In this document: one piece after another, positions 46,481 through 56,721 of the stretch
How the letters are laid out: each line of letters starts with the position of its first letter
Numbering within the stretch: the first letter of the stretch is position 1
From: Cyanobacteria bacterium SBLK
Lineage (GTDB): Bacteria > Cyanobacteriota > Cyanobacteriia > Cyanobacteriales > Spirulinaceae
Length of the DNA stretch: 64,000 nucleotides
NCBI GenBank assembly: GCA_017746715.1
Contig: JAGHZQ010000015.1
Location: 88,280 to 152,279, forward strand
Direction of reading: 5' to 3'
Program-made: the position numbers and the translations under genes
The notes under the pieces: model-generated
What the model saw: the letters and a program-made list of their open reading frames with translations, nothing else
Told to the model about the DNA's origin: nothing
The model's database searches: none

Positions 46481-46910
46481 TCGTTATACCTGTTTGTTGT
46501 TCCCCTGAATCCAAAAAAACTGTATTGCCCTTGATGCCTTTTCAGTGGGAGGAGAGATATTGTTTCCCTGTCCTTACTATCGCGCATCGGGCAAATTAGC
46601 ATGGCGATCGCTCTCTCTAGATTCGTGTGAATTGTATCGGGTCATGGAGCGATCGCGATCGCGTCTCAAAGAAATAAAGTGCGAGGAGTTGGGTAAAAGC
46701 ACCCACGACGCGAATGCAATTCACGCTCATTTTCCCGGCTTCTGAGATCGCAAGACTCCATTGTTTGTCCTACTCATTATCTCTTGGGGAGGAGATCGTA
46801 AAATTCTTGGGGCTATATTTTCCCCGAACAACTGGGTAAACTAAAATAGAGAAAGGCTTTGCTAACTTCTCTCTTCCCTTCTATTATTTGAACCCATTTT
46901 CCAAAGACTT

Positions 46911-47270
46911 ATGAAAACCGCTCTCGTTGTTGAAGATAGTAAAACCGAACAAGAATTTATGAACCGCACCCTTACTCAGATGGGTTGGCAAGTTGCGCTC
47001 GTATCGGATGTGGACGATGCTCGCGGGAAAATGGCAAGCGAAAAACCCGATATAATCTGCTTGGATGTGATTCTACCCGGTCAAAGCGGTTTTGAGTTTT
47101 GCAGGGAACTCAAACTCAACCCCGAAACCAAAAATATTCCCGTTATTATCTGTTCGACCAAAGGAACGGAAGTCGATCGCACTTGGGGCACCATGCTCGG
47201 TGCCGATGCTTATTTAGCCAAACCCATCGATCCCGAAGAATTGAAACAGACCGTCAATCGCTTGGTTTAA
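46911..47270 (+). CDS. single-domain CheY-like response regulator
   Basis: 119 residues, only a receiver domain: acidic Glu8/Asp9, phosphoacceptor Asp52 (IICLDVILPGQSG), Thr/Ser in CSTKG, and Lys104 (YLAKPID). Cyanobacterial proteins of this kind serve phototaxis or pilus (Pil/Tax) pathways. A CheW-like gene is encoded convergently 29 bases away, which supports a chemotaxis-type role. Confidence 0.88.
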   Translation: MKTALVVEDSKTEQEFMNRTLTQMGWQVALVSDVDDARGKMASEKPDIICLDVILPGQSGFEFCRELKLNPETKNIPVIICSTKGTEVDRTWGTMLGADAYLAKPIDPEELKQTVNRLV

Positions 47271-47298
47271 CGATTGTCTTTGGTAGCTGGCGACGGAT

Positions 47299-47802
47299 TT
47301 AAGTGTTGGGATAAAGAAGAGAACGAGTGGCAATCGAAACATCCAAAAGAAAAATCGGCCTTTTTTCGGGTTCTTTTTCTGCTTCTTCATTCTTTGGAGA
47401 TTGCCAGAAAGCGACATATCGAGCCAAGCGGCCGAGGTTGGACTGTCGGGAAGAACTCGGCATTTCCTGTACCGTGTCGAGGGATAAATCCATTGCCGTA
47501 GGTAATTCATCAATTTCAATACCGCACAACTGTTCCCGATTATTGCGAATGAGAATAAGATATTTTCCGGTGCGGAGTTCGCGATCGCCCCTATCCCATT
47601 CCTCGAGAATCCAAATTAAATTGAGTAGTAAAACCGTTTCCCCTTCAATTTCCAGCAAACCCACATCATCAAAGCCCTCGTCGAGTTCGGGAGGTCGGGA
47701 TACGATTTTCAAAACGGCTTTGAGAGGCAAGGCAAACCGATACTGATTCACCGAAAAAACAATGACGCGGACGGTTTTCCGCTCTCGGATGGTATTGCTC
47801 AT
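47299..47802 (-). CDS. CheW-domain protein
   Basis: About 167 residues. The CheW fold is recognisable from VRVIVFSVNQYRFALPLKAVLKIVSRP, VGLLEIEGETVLLLNLIWIL and YLILIRNNREQLCGIEIDELPTAMDL. CheW couples receptors to CheA kinases; in cyanobacteria similar proteins act in phototaxis gene sets. The ATG at 47802 (MSNTIRERK) is preferred over an upstream start at 47838. Confidence 0.85.
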   Translation of the reverse strand: MSNTIRERKTVRVIVFSVNQYRFALPLKAVLKIVSRPPELDEGFDDVGLLEIEGETVLLLNLIWILEEWDRGDRELRTGKYLILIRNNREQLCGIEIDELPTAMDLSLDTVQEMPSSSRQSNLGRLARYVAFWQSPKNEEAEKEPEKRPIFLLDVSIATRSLLYPNT

Positions 47803-47868
47803 AGATGGGGTAAATGGGAACGGGGAAAGCGATCGCAAACTCCCTCAACTCTAGCAAAACCGTAGCGG

Positions 47869-47993
47869 TTGCAACAGAGAGCGACTTGACTTATCATCAA
47901 AAGGAAAGAGACAACTTCCACAAGCAAAGTTGTCGCCAACAACCAAACATCAATGAAAGAGTTTGGCAAAGTGGGTAAAACCCGCTTTTTTTT
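47869..47993 (+). promoter_or_regulatory. promoter, leader and possible attenuator of the rimP-nusA-infB operon
   Basis: TTGCAA (47869-47874), 17 bases, TATCAT (47892-47897) make a plausible promoter. The leader contains a first hairpin GACAACTT/AAGTTGTC (47910-47934) and then a terminator GTGGGT/ACCCGC with a 3-base loop (47971-47985) followed by eight T. The terminator ends 42 bases before the rimP start, where an unconditional terminator would silence the operon, so a regulated attenuator is likely. Alternatively the ~95-nt product is an independent sRNA. Confidence 0.55.
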
Positions 47994-48035
47994 GTTGAAT
48001 TCATATTATTGGTTTCATTATCTGGTTTCGCGATC

Positions 48036-48503
48036 GTGACTCATCCTCTCATCCCTCAAATTCTCGAACTTGCAGCCCCCATCGCCCAACGACTGAACCT
48101 AGAGCTAGCAGGAGTCGTTTATCAAACCAATAAAAATCCTCCCATTTTGCGCGTGGATATTCGCAATCTCAACGGCGATACCAGCTTAGAAGATTGCGAG
48201 GGGATGAGTCGAGCTCTCGAAGAACGTCTCGATGCTACAGAACTGATTGCCAACGCCTACGTTTTGGAAATTTCTAGCCCCGGACTGTCTCGCCAACTAA
48301 CAACAGAGCGGGATTTTATTACCTTTAAAGGTTTTTCCGTCCTTGTGAAAACCCAAACTCCCTTTAAAAAGAAAAAAGAATGGCAAGGAAGACTGCAAGG
48401 TCGAGACGAAACGAATATTTATCTCAATCAAAAAGGTCGCCCGATCGCCATTCCCCGAGAAGCGATCGCCGAAGTCGAACTTTGGGACAAAGAGGAAGGA
48501 TGA
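48036..48503 (+). CDS. rimP: ribosome maturation factor RimP
   Basis: 155 residues. RimP assists 30S subunit maturation. The family is recognisable from LELAAPIAQRLNLELAGVVYQ, RVDIRNLNGDTSLEDCEGMSRALEERLDA and YVLEISSPGLSRQLTTERDF, with the KEWQGRLQG SH3-like C-terminal strand. GTG start at 48036, giving the usual short N-terminus. First gene of the rimP-nusA-ylxR-infB cluster conserved across bacteria. Confidence 0.92.
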   Translation: MTHPLIPQILELAAPIAQRLNLELAGVVYQTNKNPPILRVDIRNLNGDTSLEDCEGMSRALEERLDATELIANAYVLEISSPGLSRQLTTERDFITFKGFSVLVKTQTPFKKKKEWQGRLQGRDETNIYLNQKGRPIAIPREAIAEVELWDKEEG

Positions 48504-48613
48504 GAGCCTTGAGAAAGGATAAGGGATGAAAGAGAAATCTCCCCCCGCTCCCCCCGCTCCCCAACCTTCAAACCCCAACCTTCAAACCCCAAAATTTAAA
48601 AGGAGATCTCCCC

Positions 48614-49897
48614 GTGTCCATAGTCAGCTTGCCAGGACTCAAAGAAATGCTCGAAGAGATTAGCGCTCAATATCACCTCCCGGAAAATGAGGTGCAAGAA
48701 GCCCTGCGCGAAGCTCTTCTCAAAGGCTACGAGCGCTATCGACGAGCGCAACAATTAGAAAAGCGCATTCAATTTAGCGAAGACTATTTTGATAACTTCG
48801 ATGTCGAACTCGACACTGACGAAGAAGGATTTCGCGTTCTCTCAACCAAAACCATCGTCGAGGAAATCGAAAATACCGATCACCATATTTCTCTCGAAGA
48901 AGTCCATAGCTTGCTCGCCGAAGAACAAGAAAACCCCGAAGAAGCCTTTGTCCCGGAAGTGCAACTCGGAGAAGCCGTGGTGTTAGATGTCACCCCCGAC
49001 CAAAAAGAATTCGGTCGCATGGCCGCCATTCAAACCAAACAAGTCTTGTTGCAAAAACTGCGCGATCGCCAGCGTAAAATGATTCAAGACGAATTCAAAG
49101 ATCTCGAAGGAACCGTTCTCCCCGCCCGGGTGCTGCGCTTTGAGCGCCAATCCGCGATCGTCGCCGTGACGAGCGGTTTTGGCAAACCGGAAGTCGAGGC
49201 GGAACTCCCCAAACGAGAACAGTTGCCCAATGATAACTATCGCGCCAATGCGACTTTTAAAGTTTTCCTCAAAAAAGTCAAAGACGGCATCCACCGAGGT
49301 CCCCAACTTCTCGCCTCTCGAGCGGCGGCGGGGCTGGTGGTAGACTTATTTGCCACGGAAGTCCCAGAAATTGAAGATGAAATCGTCCGCATCGTCGCCG
49401 TCGCCCGAGAAGCCAACCCCCCTTCTCGCCACGTCGGACCCCGCACGAAAATCGCCGTCGATACCCTCGAGCGGGATGTGGATCCCGTCGGTGCCTGTAT
49501 TGGGGCGCGAGGTTCTCGCATTCAGGCCGTAGTCAACGAACTGCGCGGGGAAAAAATCGATGCCATCCGCTGGTCTCCCGATCCCGCCACCTATATTTCT
49601 AATGCCCTCAGTCCAGCCAAAGTCGATGAGGTTCGCCTCGTGGATGCAGAAGAACGACAGGCTTTAGTCTTGGTTCCGGAAAATCAACTCAGCCTCGCTA
49701 TTGGTAAAGACGGTCAAAACGTGCGCCTTGCCGCCCGCCTCACGGGTTGGAAAATCGATATAAAAGATACGGCAACCTTTAAAGCCGAACAAGCCGCCCT
49801 CGCAGCAATGCCCGCTCCCGAAGAAGAAGCGATCGCCCCCAGCGAACCGGAAGCAGAAATACAAACGAGTGAAGAAGGCGCAAGAGAAGAAGAATAA
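48614..49897 (+). CDS. nusA: transcription elongation/termination factor NusA
   Basis: 427 residues: N-terminal RNA polymerase-binding domain (1-130), S1 domain (about 140-205), two KH domains (VGACIGARGSRIQAVVNELRGEKID and LVLVPENQLSLAIGKDGQNVRLAARLTGWKIDI), and a short acidic tail. The acidic repeats of E. coli NusA are absent, as usual in cyanobacteria. The GTG start at 48614 has AAGGAG 9 bases upstream. NusA binds boxA-type RNA and modulates pausing and termination, so it is a candidate to act on the leader upstream. Confidence 0.94.
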   Translation: MSIVSLPGLKEMLEEISAQYHLPENEVQEALREALLKGYERYRRAQQLEKRIQFSEDYFDNFDVELDTDEEGFRVLSTKTIVEEIENTDHHISLEEVHSLLAEEQENPEEAFVPEVQLGEAVVLDVTPDQKEFGRMAAIQTKQVLLQKLRDRQRKMIQDEFKDLEGTVLPARVLRFERQSAIVAVTSGFGKPEVEAELPKREQLPNDNYRANATFKVFLKKVKDGIHRGPQLLASRAAAGLVVDLFATEVPEIEDEIVRIVAVAREANPPSRHVGPRTKIAVDTLERDVDPVGACIGARGSRIQAVVNELRGEKIDAIRWSPDPATYISNALSPAKVDEVRLVDAEERQALVLVPENQLSLAIGKDGQNVRLAARLTGWKIDIKDTATFKAEQAALAAMPAPEEEAIAPSEPEAEIQTSEEGAREEE

Positions 49898-50010
49898 TCC
49901 TACAAATTAAACCAAAACTACCCCTCAAACCAAAAAAAATGAGAAAATGATAAGTAGCGTTTCTCGGATGCCAGCCAAAGTGATGCGAAGGGAATAAAGG
50001 AGGCCAATTC

Positions 50011-50313
50011 TTGCAAAAAAATCTGCGACGCTGCATCGCCTGTCGAAAAATTGCCCCCAAAAATCATTTTTGGCGAATTGTCCGACAAGCGAACGATACC
50101 GTCCATCCCGAGCAAACGGTACAATTAGATAAGGGGATGGGACGGTCTGCATATCTCTGTCCCCGACGCGAATGCCTCGAGGCAGCGCAAAAGAAAAATC
50201 GACTGGCGCGATCGCTCAAAGCCAACGCGCCGCCAGAAGTCTACCAAGACCTCTACCAAACGCTACGATCGCGCCTGGCAGCGATCGAAGAGCGAGACTC
50301 CCACTCACCTTAA
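50011..50313 (+). CDS. ylxR: YlxR (DUF448) RNA-binding protein
   Basis: 100 residues, TTG start with AGGAGG 7 bases upstream. The family motif [21 protein letters not shown] and the [18 protein letters not shown] segment are clear. YlxR is a small RNA-associated protein encoded between nusA and infB; in some bacteria it binds the RNase P RNA (RnpM). Position and sequence both fit. Confidence 0.92.
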   Translation: MQKNLRRCIACRKIAPKNHFWRIVRQANDTVHPEQTVQLDKGMGRSAYLCPRRECLEAAQKKNRLARSLKANAPPEVYQDLYQTLRSRLAAIEERDSHSP

Positions 50314-50396
50314 CCCTTAAATCCTATGAGAGCCAGCAATGTTTAATCCACCATTACACCCAAATAACCATCGAGCGCGAAAACGGGGACTATTGC

Positions 50397-53300
50397 ATGA
50401 ACAACGGAAAAACCAGAATTTACGATTTATCTAAAGAACTCAATTTGGAAAACAGAGACATTTTAGAGATCTGCAACCGACTCAATATTGCTGTTAAAAG
50501 CCACAGCAGCACGATTACAGAAGCACAAGTCGAGCGAATTCGCGCGGCAGCAAAAACCTACAAACCCCCGCAAAAAAACGAGAGACATTCCCCCTCAAAA
50601 TCTAGAGAGGAACGAACGGCAGCGTTAAAATCACCCGGTCCGAGAGTGCCGCGCAAACCGGAGATTCGCGGCATTGTTAAGAATGCTTCTCGTCCGGAGC
50701 GCGGCTCGAGACCCCAGCCATCCCGTTCTAATGCTCCAAATGGCTTAAAACTCGTTGCACCTCCCAGTCGTCCCCAGAAACCCAAACCCGTCGAAACGAC
50801 AGCAGCATCAACGAATGCGGCCAACATCTCCTTAGCGACCCCCAAGCGTCCCGTACAAAAAGAACGAAATCTCACAGAACAAGGACTCGATCCATCTCCT
50901 GTTTCCCCGAGCGATCCCCCCAAACGTCCCCTGCGAGAAAAATCTCGTTCGCCAAAAGAAAGCGTATCGGCAACCCCCGAAGAAAAACGAGAATTACTCG
51001 GGCCTCCCAGTAGACCGCAACCGCCCTCCGCGAAAAAACTCGACGAACGACCCGCCCCCCGCAAAGGCAAAAAATCCGACGGGCCGCGATCGCCTCGCGT
51101 TTTGGAAGAAGCAGGCAAACCCGCACCTGCAAAATCCGAGCGCAAACAATCCGGCAGCAAACCGGAAATCAAACCCGAAAAAGCAACTGCTAGTGGAGAG
51201 GGAAAAAGCAGAGACGGCAAAAAAGAAGGTAAGAAAGATAAAGAAGGCAAGAAAGTCAGACCGGTCGCAAAACTCCAACAAAAACCGCAAAAAGCCGCCG
51301 TTCCCCAGTTGCGAAAACCCAATGCGGTCGAGGAAATTTCACCGAACGATCTCGATGAAGAGGTAAATGACGAGAATCAAGAGCTTTTTGAAGAAACGAC
51401 TCTCCTCGCTCCTCCAGAACGACCGCAATTAAAACTCAAACGTCCCAATGTCAGTCGCAAACCCAAAGAATGGGAAGAAGAGGAAGAAGACAGCGAAGGC
51501 ACTGCCGGTAAAGCCGGTAAAACCGGTAAAGCCGGTAAAGCCGGTAAAACCGGTAAAGCCGGTGGCAAGAAGAAGCGCAAATCTTTAATTATCGAAGATG
51601 ACGAAGATGAATTTAATGTCGATCGCGGTAACGCTGTTGCCCCGGCGGCCGTCAGTTTGTCCATCGCCCGTCCTCCCAAGCCCACGAGCAATCGCCCGAA
51701 GTCTACACCCCAAGCCAAAACTGCGAAAAAACCTTCGGTGAAGGGAGAGAAAGACCGCACCAAAGAAGACAATCGCGCGAAAACCGAGCGGGAAACTCCC
51801 GCGAAACCTCCAGAAAAAGTCGCCTTAACCGGGAGTTTGAGCCTGCGGGAACTCGCAGAACTCATTCGCATTCCCGAAACAGAAATTATCAAGCATCTTT
51901 TCTCGAAGGGAATTGCTGTTAATATTACCCAAACCCTAGATCTCGATACCGTCAAAATGGTATTGGGGGAATTGGGCATCGAAACAGAAACCCAAGAAGA
52001 AAAAGCAGCGGCTGTCAAGAGCGAAATGCTCGATGTGGAAGATTTGGAAAACTTACAATTCCGTCCTCCGGTAGTGACGATTATGGGTCACGTAGATCAC
52101 GGCAAAACGACCCTCCTCGACTCCATTCGCAAAACTAAGGTCGCTCAAGGAGAAGCGGGAGGAATTACTCAACATATCGGGGCCTATCACGTCGATGTGG
52201 AACATAACGAGAAAATACAGCAGGTAGTCTTTCTCGATACTCCGGGTCACGAAGCCTTTACTGCCATGCGAGCGCGGGGAACGAAGGTAACGGATATTGC
52301 AATTTTGGTGGTGGCTGCCGATGATGGAGTGCGACCGCAAACCAAAGAGGCGATCGGTCACGCTAAAGCCGCCGAAGTTCCCCTGATCGTGGCCATTAAC
52401 AAAATCGATAAGCCGGGCGCCGAACCCGATCGCGTCAAACAAGAACTGGCGGAATTGGGATTGGTGACAGAAGAATGGGGGGGCGAAACCATTATGGTAC
52501 CGGTGAGCGCCCTCAAGGGAGAAAATCTCGATTCCCTCTTGGATATGATCCTGCTGGTGGCAGAACTCGAAGAACTCTCCGCCAACCCGGATCGCCCGGC
52601 AAAAGGAACTGTGATTGAAGCTCACCTCGATAAAACTCGCGGTCCGGTAGCGACGCTCTTAGTGCAAAACGGCACCTTACGGGTGGGAGACTGTTTGGTA
52701 GCGGGGGCATCCTTCGGGAAAATTCGCGCTGCCATTGACGATCGCGGCGATCGCGTGGAAGCGGCAACCCCTTCTTTTGCCGTGGAAGTTTTGGGCATGA
52801 ATGACGTTCCTGCCGCTGGAGACGAGTTTGAAGTCTTCCCCACGGAAAGAGAGGCGCGGGCTGCTGCTGACAGTCGCGCTTCGGAAAACCGCGAAACTCG
52901 CCTGCAACAAGCCATGTCCCGCCGCGTTTCTTTGAGTACTATTTCAGCACAAGCGCGAGAAGGGGAACTCAAAGAACTCAATCTCATCCTCAAAGCCGAC
53001 GTACAGGGTTCGGTAGAAGCGATTTTGAGTTCTCTCGAACAACTACCGCAAAATGAGGTGCAAATTCGGGTTCTCCTCTCGGCTCCGGGGGACATTACGG
53101 AAACCGATGTGGATTTGGCAGCAGCAAGCGGCGCGGTCATTGTCGGCTTTAATACCGATTTGGCAATCGGGGCAGCATCAGCAGCCGATCGCGAAGCCGT
53201 AGACGTTCGCGAATACAATATCATCTACAATCTCCTCGATGACATTCGCTCGGCAATGGAAGGGTTGCTCGAACCCGAAGAAGTAGAAGAGCCTCTCGGA

Positions 53301-53588
53301 ACGGTGGAAGTTCGAGCGGTTTTCCCCGTGGGCAAAGGCTCTGTTGCAGGATGTTACGTTCTTTCAGGAAAAGTCGTGCGAAATCGCCGCATCCGCGTGC
53401 GCCGCAAGGGAGAAGTCCTCTTCGATGGCGTTCTCGACTCCCTGCGACGGATCAAAGAAGACGTGCGGGAAGTCAATTCCGGTTACGAATGCGGGATCGG
53501 CCTCGACAAGTTCAATGCTTGGGAAGAAGGCGATATTATCGAAGCCTATCAAATGGTCATGAAACGCCGAACGCTCTCACCGGTTTAA
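50397..53588 (+). CDS. infB: translation initiation factor IF-2
   Basis: About 1063 residues. The N-terminal IF2_N domain ([18 protein letters not shown]) is followed by a long, low-complexity, basic and Pro-rich region typical of cyanobacterial IF-2, with a [14 protein letters not shown] tandem near 51510-51570. A second IF2_N-like helix ([21 protein letters not shown]) precedes the GTPase domain with GHVDHGKT (564-571), DTPGHEAF and NKIDKPG, then domains II, III and the C-terminal fMet-tRNA-binding domain. The ATG at 50397 is chosen because IF2_N starts there; the frame is open further upstream. Confidence 0.93.
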   Translation: MNNGKTRIYDLSKELNLENRDILEICNRLNIAVKSHSSTITEAQVERIRAAAKTYKPPQKNERHSPSKSREERTAALKSPGPRVPRKPEIRGIVKNASRPERGSRPQPSRSNAPNGLKLVAPPSRPQKPKPVETTAASTNAANISLATPKRPVQKERNLTEQGLDPSPVSPSDPPKRPLREKSRSPKESVSATPEEKRELLGPPSRPQPPSAKKLDERPAPRKGKKSDGPRSPRVLEEAGKPAPAKSERKQSGSKPEIKPEKATASGEGKSRDGKKEGKKDKEGKKVRPVAKLQQKPQKAAVPQLRKPNAVEEISPNDLDEEVNDENQELFEETTLLAPPERPQLKLKRPNVSRKPKEWEEEEEDSEGTAGKAGKTGKAGKAGKTGKAGGKKKRKSLIIEDDEDEFNVDRGNAVAPAAVSLSIARPPKPTSNRPKSTPQAKTAKKPSVKGEKDRTKEDNRAKTERETPAKPPEKVALTGSLSLRELAELIRIPETEIIKHLFSKGIAVNITQTLDLDTVKMVLGELGIETETQEEKAAAVKSEMLDVEDLENLQFRPPVVTIMGHVDHGKTTLLDSIRKTKVAQGEAGGITQHIGAYHVDVEHNEKIQQVVFLDTPGHEAFTAMRARGTKVTDIAILVVAADDGVRPQTKEAIGHAKAAEVPLIVAINKIDKPGAEPDRVKQELAELGLVTEEWGGETIMVPVSALKGENLDSLLDMILLVAELEELSANPDRPAKGTVIEAHLDKTRGPVATLLVQNGTLRVGDCLVAGASFGKIRAAIDDRGDRVEAATPSFAVEVLGMNDVPAAGDEFEVFPTEREARAAADSRASENRETRLQQAMSRRVSLSTISAQAREGELKELNLILKADVQGSVEAILSSLEQLPQNEVQIRVLLSAPGDITETDVDLAAASGAVIVGFNTDLAIGAASAADREAVDVREYNIIYNLLDDIRSAMEGLLEPEEVEEPLGTVEVRAVFPVGKGSVAGCYVLSGKVVRNRRIRVRRKGEVLFDGVLDSLRRIKEDVREVNSGYECGIGLDKFNAWEEGDIIEAYQMVMKRRTLSPV

Positions 53589-53695
53589 TAAGGAAAAGAA
53601 AGTCACAATCCCTTGTGCTTTCTCCTTTCTCTTCGCTGTTAACTTTCAACCATCAACTGTCAACCTTTCGGCTTCGCTCAAGGCAAGCTGTCAAC

Positions 53696-54628
53696 ATGAA
53701 CTCATTTCGCTCGGAACCTTTTTTATGGATTCATCTTGCCGGGTTGGCACTCGTCCCGCCGAGTTTGCTGGTCGTATGGTTGGGACTGGCGGCGGGAGAT
53801 CCGAGCCTTCCCGTCGTCTTGGAGATTGGATTTTTGGCGATCGCGGGAATTCTGCCCATTGCTTGGATGCAGTGGCAACAACCGTTTGATATTTTCAGTT
53901 TATTGGTGCTGGCGATCCGTCCCGATCGCCTCACCCTCGAACAGCGAAAAATCTTGCGCCTGTTGAAAACCTTCAAGATTCGCCTTGCCGCCACCGCTAT
54001 GGCCTTGTTCATGCTTTGGGCAATCTGGCAAATTTACCGAATTGCCCCCCTTGCCGCCATTGCCACTCCTCTCTCCCCGCGCTGGCATCTACTGGGTTTG
54101 TTGTCGGCCGCGATCGCCTTTTTCTTCAGCAATCTTTTTTTACAAGTTCCCACAAGCGTTCTGAGCGTATTACTGACTTCAGATGCTCGATTTGCCGAAA
54201 TCGAACCCTATGAAATCGAAAATATCCGGCGGGATTTCTTCGTCTTTGGCATTAGAATTCAAAATCCCTTTGCCCTCGCCTCTCCCTTAACTTCAACCGA
54301 TTCACCCATCCAAACCCAACCCAATAACCCACCTGTAGAAAAAATTGACCCCCGAGAAGAAACTGCAACCGATGCTCTCGAAAGCGAAGAAGAACAAGCC
54401 GATTTCCCGACTGCCGGAGATAACAAGCAAATAGCTGATTCTTTAGAAAGCGAAGAAAACCAGCAAGATGACAATATTCAAAATAACGAAATTGTCCCGA
54501 GCGAACCCCTTGAATCCCCAACCTCAGAAGCAGAAAAAACTGAAGAAAATATTGCCCGAGAAAAAAAAATAACCTCTGAAAATGGAGAAGACTCTTCAAC
54601 TGATAAGGAATCGTCATCTCATTCATAA
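53696..54628 (+). CDS. low-complexity-tail membrane protein
   Basis: 310 residues. Four hydrophobic segments (FLWIHLAGLALVPPSLLVVWLGLA, VLEIGFLAIAGILPIAWMQW, MALFMLWAIWQIYRI, LLGLLSAAIAFFFSNLF) are followed by an acidic, Gln/Asn/Glu-rich tail from about residue 195. Family members in cyanobacteria are named for this tail and usually follow infB, as here. Function unknown. The ATG at 53696 sits directly before the first membrane segment; the region before it (53640-53695) is a dispersed repeat, not coding. Confidence 0.8.
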   Translation: MNSFRSEPFLWIHLAGLALVPPSLLVVWLGLAAGDPSLPVVLEIGFLAIAGILPIAWMQWQQPFDIFSLLVLAIRPDRLTLEQRKILRLLKTFKIRLAATAMALFMLWAIWQIYRIAPLAAIATPLSPRWHLLGLLSAAIAFFFSNLFLQVPTSVLSVLLTSDARFAEIEPYEIENIRRDFFVFGIRIQNPFALASPLTSTDSPIQTQPNNPPVEKIDPREETATDALESEEEQADFPTAGDNKQIADSLESEENQQDDNIQNNEIVPSEPLESPTSEAEKTEENIAREKKITSENGEDSSTDKESSSHS

Positions 54629-54857
54629 CTGATAATTGAGATCGTTCGCGTAGCATTCCCCGAGGAAGTAGGGATGCTGAATTGCAGTCGGGGGATGCTG
54701 AATTTAGTTCAGCATATCCAATCGACCTATTGATAATTGATAATTGATCGTTGTTTGCCAAATCTTCCCCCATTTTGTGTAATTTGCAGCATAATAAAAA
54801 AAGAGAGCGAGATATTGTAAACATATTGTTAAAATAGGGTTAACTTTGGAGGTGCAA

Positions 54858-55070
54858 ATGCCTAGTTCGACCGCCATGAATTTTTCGGAACAAACCCGTC
54901 CTAGCAGCGATCGCGAAGTTTGGCAGAGCTTGAAAGACGCAATCGCCAATAGTTCCGGATTTCAGCGCTGGCTGCTGGAACGACAGCTTAAGAAGGCTTC
55001 CGCATCTGAAAGTACAGACCAATTGGTGCGTTCTTATTTGCGGGAAACTTTAGAAACCTTGGCTTACTAA
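54858..55070 (+). CDS. small conserved protein, unknown
   Basis: 70 residues. The ATG at 54858 is preceded by GGAGG 5 bases upstream. Helical and charged (REVWQSLKDAIANSSGFQRWLLERQLKKAS...LVRSYLRETLETLAY), no membrane segment, no signal peptide. I do not recognise the family, but the ribosome binding site and compact frame support it. Confidence 0.65.
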   Translation: MPSSTAMNFSEQTRPSSDREVWQSLKDAIANSSGFQRWLLERQLKKASASESTDQLVRSYLRETLETLAY

Positions 55071-55208
55071 ACTTTACGATTGTTTAAACCCCATCCATAG
55101 CAGCAATTGGAGTTTATTGCTTTTCGATCGATCGGGCAAATCCAACTCCAGAATCGGTTCTCAATTCTATACTGGAAGATAAGACCTTCAAAAAATTGAG
55201 AACGGGCA

Positions 55209-56546
55209 ATGGCTCCAAATCCTGCAATTATTAAATCCGTCGAAAAACTCGGGTATCGCGTCACTGTCGGTGATGTTGCAGCACAAACCGGCTTAGATGT
55301 CAATCTGGCTCAACAAGGATTATTAGCGTTAGCATCGGATGCGGGGGCAAATCTACAAGTGGCCGAGTCGGGTGATATTGCTTACGTTTTTCCCAATAAT
55401 TTTCAAGGGATTCTCCGCAATAAATATTTGCGCTTGCGATTGCAGGAGTGGTGGAAAAAAATTTGGCACGTTCTTTTTTACTTAATCCGAATTTCTTTTG
55501 GCATTATTTTAATTCTTTCTATTATTTTAATCTTTCTGACAATCTTTTTAATTATAATTGCCCTCAACTCTTCTAACGAGAATGACTCGGGGGGAGGAGG
55601 CAATTCGCGGCGCTCTGGAGGAGGGCTAACCTTTTTCCCGCGTTTTTGGTTTTGGTCGGATATTTTTTGGATTTTTCATCCCGGTTACAGTTACTCGGAT
55701 CGTTCTCGGCGAGTTCGCGATCGCGAACAGTCTCGATCGCAATCTTCTGGCGAGAAAAGCAAACTCAATTTTTTAGAAGCCATCTTTTCCTTCCTATTCG
55801 GCGATGGCAATCCCAACTTTGACATTGAAGAGCGACGATGGCAGGCGATCGCTCGGGTGATTCGCAACAATGGCGGGGCAATAATTGCCCAACAAATCAC
55901 CCCCTATCTCGACGCAATCGACGCGATCGCCCTCGAAGAAGAAAGTTATATTTTACCCATTCTCTCGCGCTTTAACGGCTATCCGGAAGTCTCTCCTCAA
56001 GGGGAAATCATTTACTATTTTCCCGAACTGCAAGTGACGGCAAAAGAACAGCAAAAAACCTTGGAATTAACCGGATTTTTGCAAGAATCTCCCTATCACT
56101 TTAGTGCAGCGGGAAGCAGTCAAATTATGGGAGCGATCGCTTTGGGGAGCGTCAATTTGATCGGCGCATTAACATTATGGTCGTTAATGCAAGGCGATAT
56201 TGCTCTTCAAATTAGCGGTTTGGTTGCTTTTGTAGCTTCAATTTATTGGTTGTTATTGGGATATGGCATTGCCTTTTTTGTCATTCCTTTGATTCGCTAT
56301 TTTTGGATTCAACAAAAAAATGGCACGATTCAACAGCGAAATGAGAAGCGCATTCAACGGGTCAAAACTTTACAACAAGCGGACGAAACCATCCTGCAAA
56401 AACTCGATTATGCGCGCCAATTCGCTCGGGAACAGATTATTGGGGAAAAGGATTTAAGCTATTCTACCGAAACCGATCTTATCGACCAAGAGTTAGCCAA
56501 TATCGAACAAGGCGATCGCGAGTGGCAAAGGCGTTTGGATTCTTAG
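55209..56546 (+). CDS. conserved cyanobacterial/plastid membrane protein, unknown function
   Basis: 445 residues. The N-terminal winged-helix-like segment (AIIKSVEKLGYRVTVGDVAAQTGLDVNLAQQGLLALASDAGANLQVAESG) is followed by a membrane region (FGIILILSIILIFLTIFLIIIAL), a Gly/Ser/Arg-rich loop, a second winged-helix-like part, two more membrane helices (VNLIGALTLWSL, ISGLVAFVASIYWLLLGYGIAFFVIP) and a charged coiled-coil end. Homologous proteins occur in plants. Function unproved. Confidence 0.75.
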   Translation: MAPNPAIIKSVEKLGYRVTVGDVAAQTGLDVNLAQQGLLALASDAGANLQVAESGDIAYVFPNNFQGILRNKYLRLRLQEWWKKIWHVLFYLIRISFGIILILSIILIFLTIFLIIIALNSSNENDSGGGGNSRRSGGGLTFFPRFWFWSDIFWIFHPGYSYSDRSRRVRDREQSRSQSSGEKSKLNFLEAIFSFLFGDGNPNFDIEERRWQAIARVIRNNGGAIIAQQITPYLDAIDAIALEEESYILPILSRFNGYPEVSPQGEIIYYFPELQVTAKEQQKTLELTGFLQESPYHFSAAGSSQIMGAIALGSVNLIGALTLWSLMQGDIALQISGLVAFVASIYWLLLGYGIAFFVIPLIRYFWIQQKNGTIQQRNEKRIQRVKTLQQADETILQKLDYARQFAREQIIGEKDLSYSTETDLIDQELANIEQGDREWQRRLDS

Positions 56547-56580
56547 AAAAAAGAGGAAAATTGAAAAATCTTTTCGAAAT

Positions 56581-56627
56581 TCGCAATCGCTTCCCAAATT
56601 CCATCAGAATTTGGGAAGCGATTGCGA
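56581..56627 (+). terminator. long perfect hairpin after the 55209-56546 gene
   Basis: A 21-bp perfect inverted repeat with a 5-base loop (CATCA). It lies 34 bases after the stop and 95 bases before the next gene. No T run follows, so it may stabilise the mRNA end or be a small mobile palindrome rather than a classical terminator. Confidence 0.5.
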
Positions 56628-56721
56628 GAATGTAACGTTTTGTAAAAAAATAGCGTGTATTTCCCAAATGGTTTTTTTCCCTAATGAGGGGAACTGCAAT
56701 CTGCGCGTTTGGAGTGAACCG

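Noticed and set aside
46660..46720. Yfr1-like motif (ACTCCTCGCAC on the minus strand after a small hairpin)
   Set aside because: One mismatch to the core motif and no terminator hairpin directly after it, which Yfr1 requires.
50558..51322. 254-residue minus-strand ORF
   Set aside because: Antisense shadow of the low-complexity N-terminal part of IF-2.
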